Assembly: GCA_944472155.2 (NCBI GenBank)
Contig: OX235275.1
Coordinates: forward strand, 52,655,228-52,719,227
Direction: 5' to 3'
DNA: 64,000 nucleotides
DNA from: Trichobilharzia szidati
Taxonomy: Eukaryota > Platyhelminthes > Trematoda > Strigeidida > Schistosomatidae
In this document: positions 32,203-45,049 of the stretch, in pieces
Numbering within the stretch: the first letter of the stretch is position 1
Layout: every line of letters starts with the position of its first letter
Notes under the pieces: generated by a model
Told to the model about the DNA's origin: nothing
Seen by the model: the letters and a program-made list of their open reading frames with translations, nothing else
The model's database searches: none
Program-made: the position numbers and the translations under genes

Positions 32203-32910
32203 TACCTCCGGACCTGGCGGCACAGCGACTGCTATCCCAGTTCACCCTGATACTCAAGCAGCTGTAGCAGCTGGCTGTTATGCAACACCTCAATTCCAGT
32301 TCTCTGTCCTCAAGCTTCAGCATTGTCTACAGGTGTGCAAACACTCTTACAATGGTCTGCAACTCCATTTACTCAAGCCGGTCCTACAGCTGTTCAATTA
32401 CAACAGTTTACCCAATCACCTCAACAACAACAGATTCAAGCACAAGCTCATCAGTTACAACCAGCTCAACAGCAAGCTTATATCCAACAACATCAGCAAC
32501 AAGCAACAATGATGGCAACTGACGTCTCTGTCAGTGGTCAACCTTGTACTGTAGCTGCATGCTCCTATGCTACTCCCCAGTTTATCACTCTGGCACCAGG
32601 AGCTCCATTAAAAGTCATGACTGTTGGTCCTAACGGTCAGTTGATTCAAACCACTGGTTTACCACAGTTTATGCCAACTGCTTCTGTTGGAATGGCTATC
32701 AATCAACCAACTTCTACTCTCCAACCTCAGCAAACATCAATTCAAGTTACTCCTCAACGCCGAGTAACAACACCCCAGCAACAACAACATACTGACGGAC
32801 GTTCACTTTCAACCGTATCAGCAGCAGCAGCTACTGCTGCACTCTTCTCTGGCACAGCCATCTCTTCTTGTACAATTCCACTTGTACAACCAGCTTTCAT
32901 GGAAATAGAG
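32203..32910 (+). pseudogene. Glutamine-rich exon-like segment inside the LTR element
   Basis: 708 bp bounded by a plausible acceptor (TTTCTGCTAAAAG) and donor (GAG|GTAACT). The translation is rich in Gln, Thr, Pro and Ala: SPQQQQIQAQAHQL, then ITLAPGAPLKVMTVGPNGQL and IPLVQPAFMEIE at the donor. The upstream part (GPGGTATAIPVHPDTQAAVA) is in a different frame, so one frameshift lies near 32303-32307. This composition fits a transcription-factor activation region. NF-YA is one guess, because Gln-rich sequence there precedes its conserved core, but no diagnostic motif is present. It could be captured host sequence or a true exon between two LTRs. Confidence 0.55.
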
Positions 32911-33267
32911 GTAACTGAATGTTTACCCAAGTCATTTCCATACTTCCTTATTACTATACTATTAACTGTATGTTAAGATATAAATCTATTCTGTAACTCT
33001 TTACAATAACAACCTCATTATTATTCTAATAATAATTTTTCTGCTTTTATTGTTACATGTTGCACAACTTTCTAAACATTTTGGTTCGTTTCGAAGTTGT
33101 TAACATTTTTGCATATATACAGTTATATTATCAAACCTCAAAAACTTAAAATCCTCAATTCGGTTTTCATACCAGAAACTCGTATATATTTCTTCTGTAA
33201 TTGTAATTTACAATATCATTCCGAATACAGGTAAACTTCATTTACCTGCATTCTACGGAGGGGCTAT

Positions 33268-33555
33268 TGTAGTGACCCGTTTTATTACTCATCATCGCAG
33301 TATACTTTCACTATGTAATGGGACTTTGATTTGTTTATTACTCTAAATCTTGCATGTTAACAATTGATACTTTTGTACTCGCTCGATTTTTGAATTTTGA
33401 TTGCTGCAATAATACACTATCGTATTCCTTCGCAAGTGCCTTTTGAATTACGTTGTGGACGTCGAGTAATCACAACGTTAGCACACAATTATAAACGCGA
33501 GGAAGTACTAGAATATACGTGTACTCTAGTTTAGTCAAAATATAGCAGCACAACA
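33268..33555 (+). repeat. 3' LTR of the compact element
   Basis: 288 bp direct copy of the 5' LTR. The purine run GGAGGGG precedes it. Confidence 0.9.
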
Positions 33556-33984
33556 TACGTTAGACACGTCAGTACAACGTAGCATCCAGCATGAATTGAT
33601 TTCCCTTAGAGAATTGTTACACTGCAGACATCTTATGAACACCTTTAATATATACTTGACACCCATGATAGGCATTATCCTAGTGTTGATTTTCGTGGAA
33701 ATTTTCCAACAAACTTTATTCAGAACCTCAACAGAGTAAAGAAGATTTCGAAGTTTTGATAATTTCATTATTGGAACATTCGTATCACCTTCCTGTTAAG
33801 ACGATTTTAAAACCTGTAACAGATACACCTTAGTAATTAAAGATATCACGTCATCTTTAAAGTTCCTAGACACCACCGTGTTTGAAAATCACATTACCTA
33901 TCATTGTACATGTTTACATCCTTAACAATTTATCTATTTGAGTGATCATAACAGCGAGGTACGTATGGACCCACATACATAGGG
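33556..33984. other. Flank of the LTR element; possible PLE relic
   Basis: The first 30 bp resemble the sequence immediately before the 5' LTR (31730-31760). Around 33840-33890 the plus-strand translation reads SSLKFLDTTVFE, faintly like the PLE SFLDVT motif. No open frame. Confidence 0.35.
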
Positions 33985-34960
33985 AGGACACATTCTTTAT
34001 GGCTGAGACCTGACCATTGAAAGTGGAGGACATGAAAATACTGGCTAGCTGTCTTTGATTATAGGTGCCTGGCTTCTATCCCCCGTGTGAAGTTGTATAA
34101 TAGGGTGAGCAATATTGAGGTTAGGCTTCGGTCGAGTGCTGGGTGAGTTGGAGGGGAAGTCAATCGACGAGGCTGTGAAGTTACACTGATTAAGATAGAT
34201 GGTTAGGACATGTGTTACGCATGCATCCCTAGCCATCGCCTTCCTCTACAGGCAATGTTGGCTGACATACGGTCAGGTTTGAAAATATCCAGTGGTGGTT
34301 AAACCAAAATATGCCCTAATCACTCAATGAAATCCACAACAATTAGTTTAAGCTGGCCACATGTAGACTTGTTGTGGTGCTCTATTTGATCAAACTAGCG
34401 TACACGTATATCCTAGTACTTCTTCGAGTTTATTATTGTGTCCTAACGTTGTGATTACTCGACACCCACACCGTAAATCAAAAGGGATTTGAGAAGGAGT
34501 ACGAATGTGTATTATCACCGTAAACAAAATTCAAAAGTTGAGCGAGTACAAAACGTATCAATTGTTAACACGCAATCTTTAGAGTGATAAACAAATCAAA
34601 GTCCAGTTACATAGTGAGAGTATACTACAATGATGAGTAATAAAATGAGTCACCAGAGACTTCCTGGATGGGGTCCTCGGGACGGTAAAACCAATGACAG
34701 CTGGAGGCGATTGGTTTTATGGCTCAAAATCGTTCTCACTGGCTGGCGCAGATGCATCCACTCCTTGTGACTTATATTATCCAATAAAACCATATGGTTC
34801 TTCCATATTGCTATTCTTTTTACCTCATATCTCTGTTTACTGTCTCTATTTTGCATTTCTTCTCTTGCTTTGTGTGCTACATGAAGTGTGGTGACTTGAA
34901 CTGCTGCACATCTGTGCAAAGTTCTATGTTGAAACCAGTCAGTCAGTGAGGGAGGTCTCA
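33985..34960 (+). mobile_element. LINE-B 3' end, split by a solo LTR
   Basis: Plus-strand halves 33985-34369 and 34657-34960 are colinear with the 3' end of LINE-B copies at 5250-5600 and 51310-51930 (for example RWLGHVLRMHP in translation, and the tail block with GCTGCACATCTGTGCAAAG). The frame is broken. Confidence 0.72.
34370..34656 (-). mobile_element. Solo LTR with 5-bp TSD
   Basis: A 287-bp reverse-oriented, diverged relative of the LTRs at 31774 and 33268. Perfect AGACT repeats flank it (34365-34369 and 34657-34661). It interrupts a LINE-B copy. Confidence 0.85.
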
Positions 34961-34964
34961 TCTA

Positions 34965-36000
34965 TCTTGTGCAAGTAGGGAAATCAGAACATATTCCTAA
35001 ATAACTTCAGAAGCAAATTGAATAACCTAGAACCTATATGATGATGAGAACAGAGGACCTAGTTCCTTTGTTGAGAAACATATCATAGGACAGGATATAA
35101 AATTGACGTTTACGCACACATCTCTTAAACCTATATATAGAACGTGTTTGGGAGAGGACGTAGCCTGAAGTTTGTGGAAGCCCTAGCTGGCAATTAGAAA
35201 GTTTAAACCATCCTTATGCGATCAAAGTAACAATTTGTCATCACACTAAAACTATCATCCTTGGTAAACTTTGTTTTGATACCAGTCAGGGTAGATGTGT
35301 GGAGTGCGTAACAATGTGATTGTACACTTTTTGGTTATTTGTAGAAATTAGACATATTGTACATAATTTTTGTTTAAAACGCTTCTTGTTGAAATACACT
35401 TGGCTTCCGTGTACGATTTGAAACAATACACTCTGCTCTTGGAGACTTCGTCTTCTCCTTGGTTTCTTCGACTTACTAGCTCAGCTCTCACCATGTTGTA
35501 TCTTTCGGATTTATTGTAGAAGTTCACTACGCTCAACCGAAGACAATTCTACAACCGGGACAGAGCAGCTACAACCTACTCCGTCCAAACAATTAACGTC
35601 TCCGTGGGTTATATAAATAATTTGTAGCAGAGGACTTAAACTTTATTTCCAAGTAACCCTTTTGTTGATATAACGTGTCGTTGCATTTTTGGTAATATAC
35701 TGTTACTTAACATTCCATTGACTTGAATTTTATTTCTCATATTTTGTAATACTAGTGAACTCTAACATAAGTCCCCTACAGATGTACTATTACCTCTCTT
35801 CTTTGGTTTAGCGATCTTCATTGTTATTTTCACCTTCAGTATGTCCTTTTAACTTGACCTAAATTTATTTTCTCATGTCTTAACTCTTTATTATCTTCCT
35901 ACACATATATTCAATAATTCTCATTGTAACATTGTGTTCTTAATGATATATATGTTATGTATTCCTAAGACAAGTCCATGCGTGATCAAATTGTTTAAAA
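34965..36000 (+). mobile_element. PLE GIY-YIG end and 3' non-coding region
   Basis: 34990-35240 translates, with breaks, to the nuclease C-terminus (SEHIPK, LNLYIERVW, PEVCGSPSWQLES), colinear with 16600-16860 on the other strand. 35290-35780 repeats the 3' region seen at 29340-29830. Confidence 0.75.
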
Positions 36001-36141
36001 TGTTTAGCGCAAATACATCACATGATTCAGACAAAAACTAAGTCTTCTTATTACTTTGTTTAAGTGTACAAAGGGTACTAATTTGTTTGATATTGATTTA
36101 GTCTCCATAAGAAAAGTGGACTTAACAAACTTATGAATGCA

Positions 36142-36144
<3 letters not shown>

Positions 36145-36180
<36 letters not shown>
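36145..36180. repeat. AT microsatellite
   Basis: Uninterrupted AT run downstream of the PLE 3' region. Confidence 0.85.
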
Positions 36181-36184
<4 letters not shown>

Positions 36185-36499
36185 ATTTGCTTTATTCCAA
36201 AACAGTACTTGTGATACAGAATGGAATTCTCAGCATTTTTACTACAGTATTGCATCCAGTTAGTACATTTTCAATAAATAGAATTCTACATAGATTAAGG
36301 AAAATCTCAGTTCATTATTACAACAACACATTGGCATGTCGGTAGCAAAGGAAAAGCTGAAACAGTGTTTGAAGGTGTTAGAAAAGTGGGAGCTTTCAAT
36401 ATTTACTGGAGTAAACGAGAGAAAGAAACATAGCAGCACATAATGGAAAAAAAGAGACAGAGAGAAAAAGAAAAGAAAGAAAGAAAATGTTGTACCCAT

Positions 36500-37510
36500 A
36501 AATGATATGAGTTGGAAAGACAAGGTCCAGTTGTTCTACTGACTATTTAATAAGTTAAAGGTATCACGCCTAATGCTTTCTTCTTTTTCGCGCAGAACAC
36601 GAACTAAGTAGGGTATGGTTGAGTTTTTGTATTTGCTAGTGCGAGCATATAGTTTTCTATATAGGCTTCTGGTTTTGCCTGATGAGATGCAAGGGGAGAG
36701 TTGTGAATGAAGAGGGTGGTGTCAGTTAGATAAAATGGATTTGGCCCATTTTTCACATGAGTCCATGTGCCTGTCAACCGGAATATTAACAAGCTGGTTA
36801 AGTGGCACGTTGCTTACCCTACTGACAACCTTTAACATCCTGCGTAATAAGGTATAGTCTTTCTTCAGTAGCCCGGGAAAAACAATAGAGAATAATAGGC
36901 AGAATGCAAGAGTGAACAAATTGTAGGAGTAAGGGTTGGGTTATACCAGAATGTCTTAACTTCTTGATGGAGAAGGTAAGAAGGAATATTTTCTTAGAAA
37001 TCGTCAAGATATGAGACGACCAGGAAAAATCAGCAGGTAGAATGACGCCTAGGTATTTAATTTCCGACTTGATTTCTATTTCAGTGCCATCTATGTTGCA
37101 CACCTCGTGAGAGCTAACCAGTTTGTTTAGGTCAGATTTATGCCTAAAGGTGAAATTGACTGTTTGGCATTTGGAGGGATTTAAGGTAAGACCGTTTTCC
37201 TTGGACCACTGGCTGATTTCTGATAGAAAGCCAATTAGTTTAGAGCAGCCACTTTGACATTTGACAGGCAAAGAAAGTCAGGTCGTCAGCAAATTTCACA
37301 AAATTAATGTCATATGAAGATGGTAAGTCATGTGGGAAGAAAGAAAAGTGGGGAGAGTACAGCACCTTGGGGGACACCAGCTTCAGTGAGCACAGCAAAT
37401 GAGGATTTACCTTTGTATACGGTGTACTGCATTCTGTTAGAGAAGTAGGAATGCAACCAGTTAGTGACCCAGGACTCAGTTTGTGTCATAGAGAGCTTAT
37501 TCAGCAAGAG
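36500..37510 (-). mobile_element. CR1-like LINE, RT palm and thumb to 3' end
   Basis: Minus strand: GVPQGAVLSPLFF (about 37340-37380), a FADD-type box region with a frame break near 37290, then LSEISQWSKENGLTLNPSKC and IKYLGVILPADFSW, the thumb, and the terminal ARTSKYKNSTIPYLVR block. A 150-codon open piece spans 36819-37271. The motif set fits CR1/jockey-type rather than RTE. Confidence 0.78.
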
Positions 37511-40500
37511 ACATCTAGGTATGCTGTATTATTCCAGCTTTACTTCGACTAATGAAGTCTAAGCTACGCTGCAACACCTATAGTATACCTCAAAACAAAT
37601 TCAAGTTTTCGTTTTAGCGCGTTTCATAACCGGATAGGCACAAACACCATTTTTCGCACTATTTCCTTAGTTAGGCTGTAACTAACACAACACACACACA
37701 TTCTCTGAGTATAAAGTTCAGTGAGATACCAGCTAGATACTACTAGTTACCTGAATCTTTTCGATTTACGTTTTGTTATCACTAAAATCAGTTAGTTCTC
37801 TACCTACCTAACTTGTAAATATTCTGTTTATTACACGCTGGTTGAGTGTAGCTAACCAACTGCATTACCTCTAGTACCTCACACACCCTTAGTTTTCAAT
37901 TCAACGGAGGATTAGCCCATGCTCGGTTCCCTTAATAACAGAGAAATAGCAGCGGGTTCGCATACTTCTTTTGCTGTAATCACCGCACTCTAGTACTACT
38001 TCAACGACACATTTACTTCCTCAGAAACGTGAAAACATTCCCTCTCAATGATAAACAACTGATGTTTTACTGCTTACACGACCTTAAAACACTTGCTATA
38101 CCTTGAGAGCTTGTACGTAGACAGACGAAGTTAATTTCTTGCACAAATCAACTGACACTAAAAATCTTAGTAACATCTTCTTAACCAACTCTTTATACCT
38201 ATTACGCAGTTTATATTTTGGACGTGTCTCCATTACACTCAATGTCATAGTACGCGACCCTTGTCAATACTTACCAATCTTCATCCCCCACGCCCTAGTT
38301 ACAATTTTGACTATTCATCACATTTTGATGACGTAGACAGTAAGCCTAATTAGTTTTTGTTTGACAATCCTAATGTACACACCCAAAATAATGATATATA
38401 AATGCGATTGTACAGCTAGGTGAGTGAATTCGCCGAAAAGAGACTCTTCGCTGAACTTTTTTGTTCTTATATTCAAGTCTAAAAATCATCTTATAGCACA
38501 GGTCACCAAAGACAATTTTAATTCACGCTCTCTGAAATATACACACTCGACTTATACTTGTATTAGGTACGCATAGATTCCACCTACGATGTACACACCT
38601 ACACCGTTCAGATAACTCAACCAGTCCATAAGAAATGGTATTCCGTCAATAAATCACTTTGTTTTTCTTAAAAGAACTTATTACAAACGGTCACGAAATT
38701 CCAATGGGCAAGTAGGCTTTTGATTTTCTTTCTTAGGCAATGCCCAAGACGTGTATCACTAGAATATGACGCTGATCACGAAAGATATCCCTTATCTTAA
38801 ACCATTAACAACAATTGCTCCCTGATAACTTCACAGTCAATAAATTAACTCACCACTATCCCTACTACTTCACTCCAAGTGAATAAACGTGTAAAATTAC
38901 ATGAAAAGTGTTCCACAGGAACTAATGTGTTCCATTTTAATTAAATACGGCTGCCGGCTAGTAAGAACCTCTTAGAAAAGCTGACGTAGTTTCAGTTAAA
39001 GCAAATCACCAAACACTTCGACACGATCATCAAATAGCCGCAATGGAGATTGGAAACAAACTGATGAAGCTACGAAAAGTCACAGGCTACTGTCGTACAG
39101 TCAAGTCCTATGCACCGGGAAGAGTTTCAATCCATCCTCCATCTCCTGTTCAATTTTTGAGAAATACAACCTTTCCTGTGAATAGCCATACACATCTTAG
39201 GAATTTTACCAATGTCAATAACATGCTAATGTCCTAATTACCTTCCAATCTCGGTCACAATAGTCACACTTCTTCAACACGAATAAATATAAACTCAATT
39301 AACGGTTCCCACGGATATAGTGGTTGCCATCAGACATATGCTCAAGTAATACCTCGGTACAAACTGTTCTAACGATACGACTGAGCCCCACACAAATCAC
39401 GAATGTGAATAACGCGGAACACCGCCTTGTAAGTGGCCTTCCCACACTAAAGCGATCCTTCTTTCACCTAAAAACAGCAACAGTCTATCCTGTAACTGTA
39501 ATCTATTGTTTGATGCCTTAGTCATCGTAAAATAACACTGACTGAAAAACTCACTAGCGTCGACCTGTTTATATCAGATACCTACTTTGACGAATATTCA
39601 CACTGGCGTGAAATCTTAGACGACAATGCCTTGCCAAAAACTTATATTTGATCATACCGCAAACAAAGGCAGTGTTACGTGCACTGTGAATACTTTCCGA
39701 TATCAGGTGATTCTCTGAATTCAAAGCACCTAAGAGTGAGATTACACTTAAGTAAATACCTCTGACACATTCGTAATTCGCATTGCACATTAGATGGAAA
39801 CAGAATGTTGTATTGGCCTAACACTGCAACTAGTACGAATAAATCCGAAGTTTTGTATCGATGATATATTCCCCCTCCCCCAAAAATTCCGTATTATTTT
39901 GTTTCTTCGATAGACCAAAGAATATTATAGTATTACTTACTGGATGACAAAGTCCCGTACACAATTTATTGTCCGTAATTATATCAGTCGTAAATGCACA
40001 TCTTCCTTCTCCAACGCTTTGGTGCTACAAGAAATCTGGAAAATTGAACTACACCACAAAGACCTACGTAGAAAATCCTATCAGTCAAAGAACTATGAAA
40101 CTCGAGTTTTACATTTCTAGTTCTTTCTTTGCAGTCACCGCCACGATAGAAGTCCTCAAATATTCGCTATACGCATTGACTCATTCCCATTGCATATGTG
40201 TTCTCCGTTGATTCCACGAATAATACAGCTTCAGTTTTCAACTTATCTCTCCACCAGATTTCAATAATAATAGCTTACCGCATCGTGCTGTTTACAATTG
40301 CAGGTGTAGTGCTTTAGATGAGTTGGTTTATAACTGTCTTGACTTCCTGGGGTCTGCTAGTCTCAATTTCATCAAGCTTATGTGATCCGCTTATATGATT
40401 GGTCCTGGCCTATTAGAATTTCGACTTCATCAACTTGATGAAGTACTAGAAAAGAAAACTAAATTTTGTTTAGTCAGCTGCTCTACTAAATCATTTGGAC

Positions 40501-40571
40501 AATTTCTCTCTCTTCCTCTGTACGCCAGCTTCTTCGTGTTGTCACCCGTGTACGCTACCCAAAATATGCCA
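37511..40571. other. Low-coding region, no gene seen
   Basis: Only short chance ORFs. A PLE-type hammerhead-like relic is at 38418-38456 (GAATTCGCCGAAAAGAGAC). 39255-39632 is duplicated at 52454-52840. No domain or splice-supported exon recognised. Confidence 0.55.
39255..39632 (+). repeat. Dispersed repeat, copy 1 (pair 52454-52840)
   Basis: Similar in the same orientation to 52454-52840, from CACACTTCTTCAACACG to the ATCTTAGACGACAAT block. Non-coding and diverged by many substitutions. Confidence 0.8.
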
Positions 40572-41757
40572 CTATTGTTCTTCGTGGTTTTTAGACATAT
40601 AATTTCCTATATGCTTTCTGGTTAATTTATCACGGAAGAATTATCAAGTGGCGAAGATTCCCCAAATGCCTGAAGGTATTTCCGATTTCTACTCAGAGAG
40701 TTCACCTTACTACGTAGACATTTCACATAATATTTTCATAGTGTGTGCGATGGGATCTCCTTTTGCGTTGTTGCAATCCAACATTGGAAGCTCCTCATAG
40801 TAACTTTCCAACTCAAAAGTGAATTGAACTGGATTAATCGTCAGAAACAAAAAATTCGGTGAAGACCGCACAATCGTATTCATATTTACCAAAAACGTGC
40901 AATAGTCCATCACTGAGTAATCGAGGACATGACATAATTAATATAATCACTCAAAAGTGGTCTATGCACTACAGGCTTTATGACAAATGCGGATGAAGAA
41001 CGAGAAATGCATAGAAGCCTAATTTCGAATTATAGAGTAGTTAAAACTAGCCCACCTATGGACGATGAATCGCGCTCAAAACATCATCTGATTAATAACA
41101 CTATCGGAATGTGACATACTTCCAATACACAAATTTATATGGAATTACATACCACCACAACACACTGTCCAAGTTCCATACGCAACTAAACCATCTATAA
41201 ACCAAACTTTATGCCATTGACACCAAGCCTATTTCCGCTCAACTCTCAGTTTAAATAAAGTAATTTCTCCTCTCCTCCTAAGGTAACCCGAGGAATCTTC
41301 AATTTTACAGACATATAACTCATTTATAACTTGAGCATATAGTAAGACAATAATAGCCGGGTCTAACTCACCGATCATTCAGCATACTTATGTTCTGTAT
41401 CCATCTTCATATACAACGAAGCTCGCCAAGGTACAGCATCATTTGGAAATCATCAAATGAGTTTAAAATCACCACACTTATATAATGACTTGTAGGCATT
41501 ATCGCAAAGCCGTTTGATAGTAACTATAATACTTGTCATGAACACGGAAGACAACACCTTTAAATGGTGTCCAAAAGATGATGAATGTGCACGGGAACTT
41601 CACTATGTTTATTAACGTCGTAGTTGAAATAACCATGTATGTTGAGCTGCAGCTATAAACGCTACGGTCCTACTAACCTTTCAAATAAAGAGCATTGAAA
41701 TAAATATTCTGAAATCCTCCTGCCTAACAATAAATGAGGCAAGTGACTCAATCACTA
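40572..41757 (+). repeat. Second copy of the left-edge duplication, SINE-free
   Basis: Closely similar to 1-1382. At about 41630 it reads straight from GTAGTT to GAAATAACC where the left copy holds a family C SINE. It continues without a visible break into unique-looking sequence. Confidence 0.9.
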
Positions 41758-44700
41758 TTTGCATTTACGTGGTGTTAGCAATGAGATATAACCATCCTCC
41801 GAGACCTACTGATATCACTTAACCGATCAAATCACAGTAGATACGACAGGACACAAATCCGCTGATAAGAATCCGATACACAAATCAATGTTTTCAAGAT
41901 TTCAAAGCCTATCACAGTTCGCTCCATTCGATCAGACCGATATGTGACCACGAAGTTATTCACAATCAGGGACATACGAGTAACGTTACAAACAAAGGTA
42001 ATACTGATGCAAATCTTAAATCAGTTACACATAAATTGAAAATTGACCACATGTATCTTTCGTGCTAGTGGTCAACCGGAACAAAACCAAGTTAACAGCT
42101 GTAATTCACTTCACATGTCTTTCTACTATCATCGATTCTTTGGGAGCTTATTAGTTTGTGAAATTCTCTCCATGTCACACTCAATATTCCCTCGCGGTAA
42201 TCTTCAGTCACATGAATAATTCCCTAGATATCAACACTGTTGAATAACTACAATTCTTAAGTCCAACCACATTTATTTCTTTACTGGGAAATAGGAACGA
42301 GAAGGAGACAAATAGACAAGTTCATTGACGACGGCTGTCGCCGCCACAGTAATGATGACGACGTTGGTTACAGTAACAATTAAATTGCATCAAATGAGTA
42401 TAAAAATGATACTTTTTGAAAACAGAATTACATCAAAATGAATTAGACACTGCCTGTTGTTCACATTGAGTACTTGCATTATATGCGTAGTAAATAAGAG
42501 GATATTCATCGTCAAATCGACCAATTAGGTGAAAACTGCATCAGGAATCACGGATGACTGGTACTGCATTGCACGGCACGGTACTGTAACTAACGCTCGA
42601 CACGAAAAACAAATGCTGGTTGGCTTGATTTAATTAATTAAGTAAAGTTCCAGGAGAGAGAGCGCGCGCGCGACAGACAGAAAGTAAATACAGGGAAGAA
42701 ATCCATATTTGCATGCAGGTGAACACCAGAAATGCGACTAACGTTCCTCGGTAGGTTGATACAAGCGGAAACTAGAGTTGCAACAGATAGAAGGTAAATT
42801 GGATTCTACAATTGTAATCTTCAGAAGTATATCATATGTCGGAATAGGCAATTCTGAGATGAATAATCCCAAAAATACACACTCCATTCACTTGTATTAT
42901 TAATCAAAAATATTCAAATACATATATACATATTTACTTAACTCGCTGTTTGTAGAAAAATATCGAATACACATACATAACCTACATTGGAATGGAAATA
43001 TCGCATGTTGACAGAATCTCAGATAAATGAGAACCCAATGACTTGCGCGTTAGTGTTAATTACTGCCTTACCCATGTATATGTACTCCGGAAATATTTAT
43101 TACTGTATCGATGGTTTCACTCAAATCGCTTCACCAGCTGCATAGAAATTGATTTGTATCTAAGATTTCAGATTCCTGTCGATTAGCTTCTGCTTATTAA
43201 CTGTGTTATGTATAATTCGCCAAACTTATGTGCCCCTGAAATTATTAGACACTAGTAATAAGAATCAGTATCTCATTCTACAGATAGAGAGCCCACAGTT
43301 CGCCATAGAGGTAACTATTGATATGTGTATTGAGCCTTTGGTCTAACGATACGCTCACTATGCAAAACTCCTTATTGTGGCCAGCCGAATCCAACAGCTG
43401 CATGACGACAAAATAAACTCGTTGTCCGATTACACATCCTACCTCCGACTTCACTTCCTTATTCATAATATGAATTACATACAGGTATATCGACGTCTGT
43501 CTGCTCCGATAGCATACTCCTATAAAGATATCACACATACTGATATATAGAAAGCGCCCTTCTGAAGTACTGTTGAACTTGTCAAGTGTACATGACTGAC
43601 AACCATATTCATTTATACATGAAAAATGACTTCACATTCGTTGTTTGCCGGAAAAGATACGAATCTCGTGAGAAGTGTAATGTGACGAAGTCCCTCTACT
43701 CAATTACTCATAATGCGATGTAATCGAAAGATGCATCAATAGCATGTATTGATCACTACCTGTACACATCTGAAGGGGCTCGTACATGACTTTACGCACA
43801 AGTGTAAACTGTCCACTATCATTTTATCACATGTACAGGTTCAGTAATATCAGGAGTACGAACTAAAACGAAAATTATTTAAAAACAAGTTACTATCGTA
43901 AGGGGGTGAGTTACGTATGACAAAATCAACTAATACATAGATAGAAGCGGCGATGCTCCTAGCAGTGAGCAACTAACTGAAGAACTTGGAATGCTGATAA
44001 ATTGAAGTCCATATTTTCTTCAGAATTGAAAGATGGAGTGTTTAGGCTAGCCAGCCTTCATCGTATGCATCAGATTGCCTGTTCTCATGGAACCAGTTAA
44101 TATCGGCTATTGTGTGCTTCAGGAACTTGACTTTGCTTCCTCGGGGAGCATATACTAGTTATGTGGCTAACTAAAGCCGTAATCAGAACTATATTACTAG
44201 TTCGATATCAGGACACACCTAGTTCAAACAGGAGATAAAGCTAGTATTGACGACTTTTTTCCAATTAACCATCCAGTGTGAATCGAACAAATTACCAAGG
44301 GTCACTGAGGACTGAATACTTCAAATAACAGAAGTTATAGCATTTCGCTTGGAAATGGAAAATTTCAGCCAATATATCCTGGTCCGCTGAAGAACTTATA
44401 AATTCATTAATTCAGTATTATTTTTCCTAGTTAATGTGATCCTCAGTTTTATAATATGCTTTTGGATATTATCAATTACAAATGCTTATGAACTGCACTC
44501 TACTCCTCTAAATTTTAGGAAAATTAAATATTATTAAAAGCAACTGTTAAGGGCATATGACTGTAGATCCTTATGAAGTTATTTACAGAAAAGACATTCC
44601 TCTTACATCAATCAGTTAGTCATTTGAAATTCCTATGGGTTATCATTAATCAATTCATGGAACATGCGCCACCTGAATATAACATTCAGATTACAATAAA

Positions 44701-45049
44701 AACCGATAGATTCCTAAATGGAACTTTGGATCCAGATTATAGATATACCAGTAATTTTTAAAAAACGTCAGATAGAAAGGTCGTAAAATAAAATCACAAC
44801 TTAAGCGCTTAAGTTAAATTATTCACAATTTCAATATGCGCATATTAAGACTCACGACAAAGATGAATTAGCAAATGCACATATATATGGATAATTGAAG
44901 GGAATAACACATGATAAACATAAATTGATAGGATGCTATATATTACTCACATACTACAATTTCATCATCTAACCAACTCCTCTAATCATCATCATTTCGT
45001 CATTCACAAATCTATCTTGAAACTCAAAACCTCATAGTAGTTTTTACAA
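41758..45049. other. No gene seen
   Basis: About 3.3 kb of AT-rich sequence with a short GC dinucleotide run (42661-42671) and only small chance ORFs. No repeat family recognised. Confidence 0.5.

Larger units (their letters stand above)
31774..33555 (+). mobile_element. Compact CsRn1-type LTR element with exon-like cargo
   Basis: Two 288-bp direct LTRs (31774-32061 and 33268-33555, seven mismatches by eye, TG...CA) enclose 1206 bp. A primer-binding-site-like TGGTGAGCCCGAC starts 3 bp after the 5' LTR and resembles the tRNA-Trp complement used by CsRn1 elements, with one change. A short purine run GGAGGGG (33257-33263) lies just before the 3' LTR. No gag or pol is present. The internal part contains a glutamine-rich, exon-like segment. 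No target duplication is seen. Confidence 0.85.

Noticed and set aside
34650..34961. 103-codon minus-strand ORF
   Set aside because: Lies over the LINE-B tail and the solo LTR junction; a related tail at 51660-51930 is not open.
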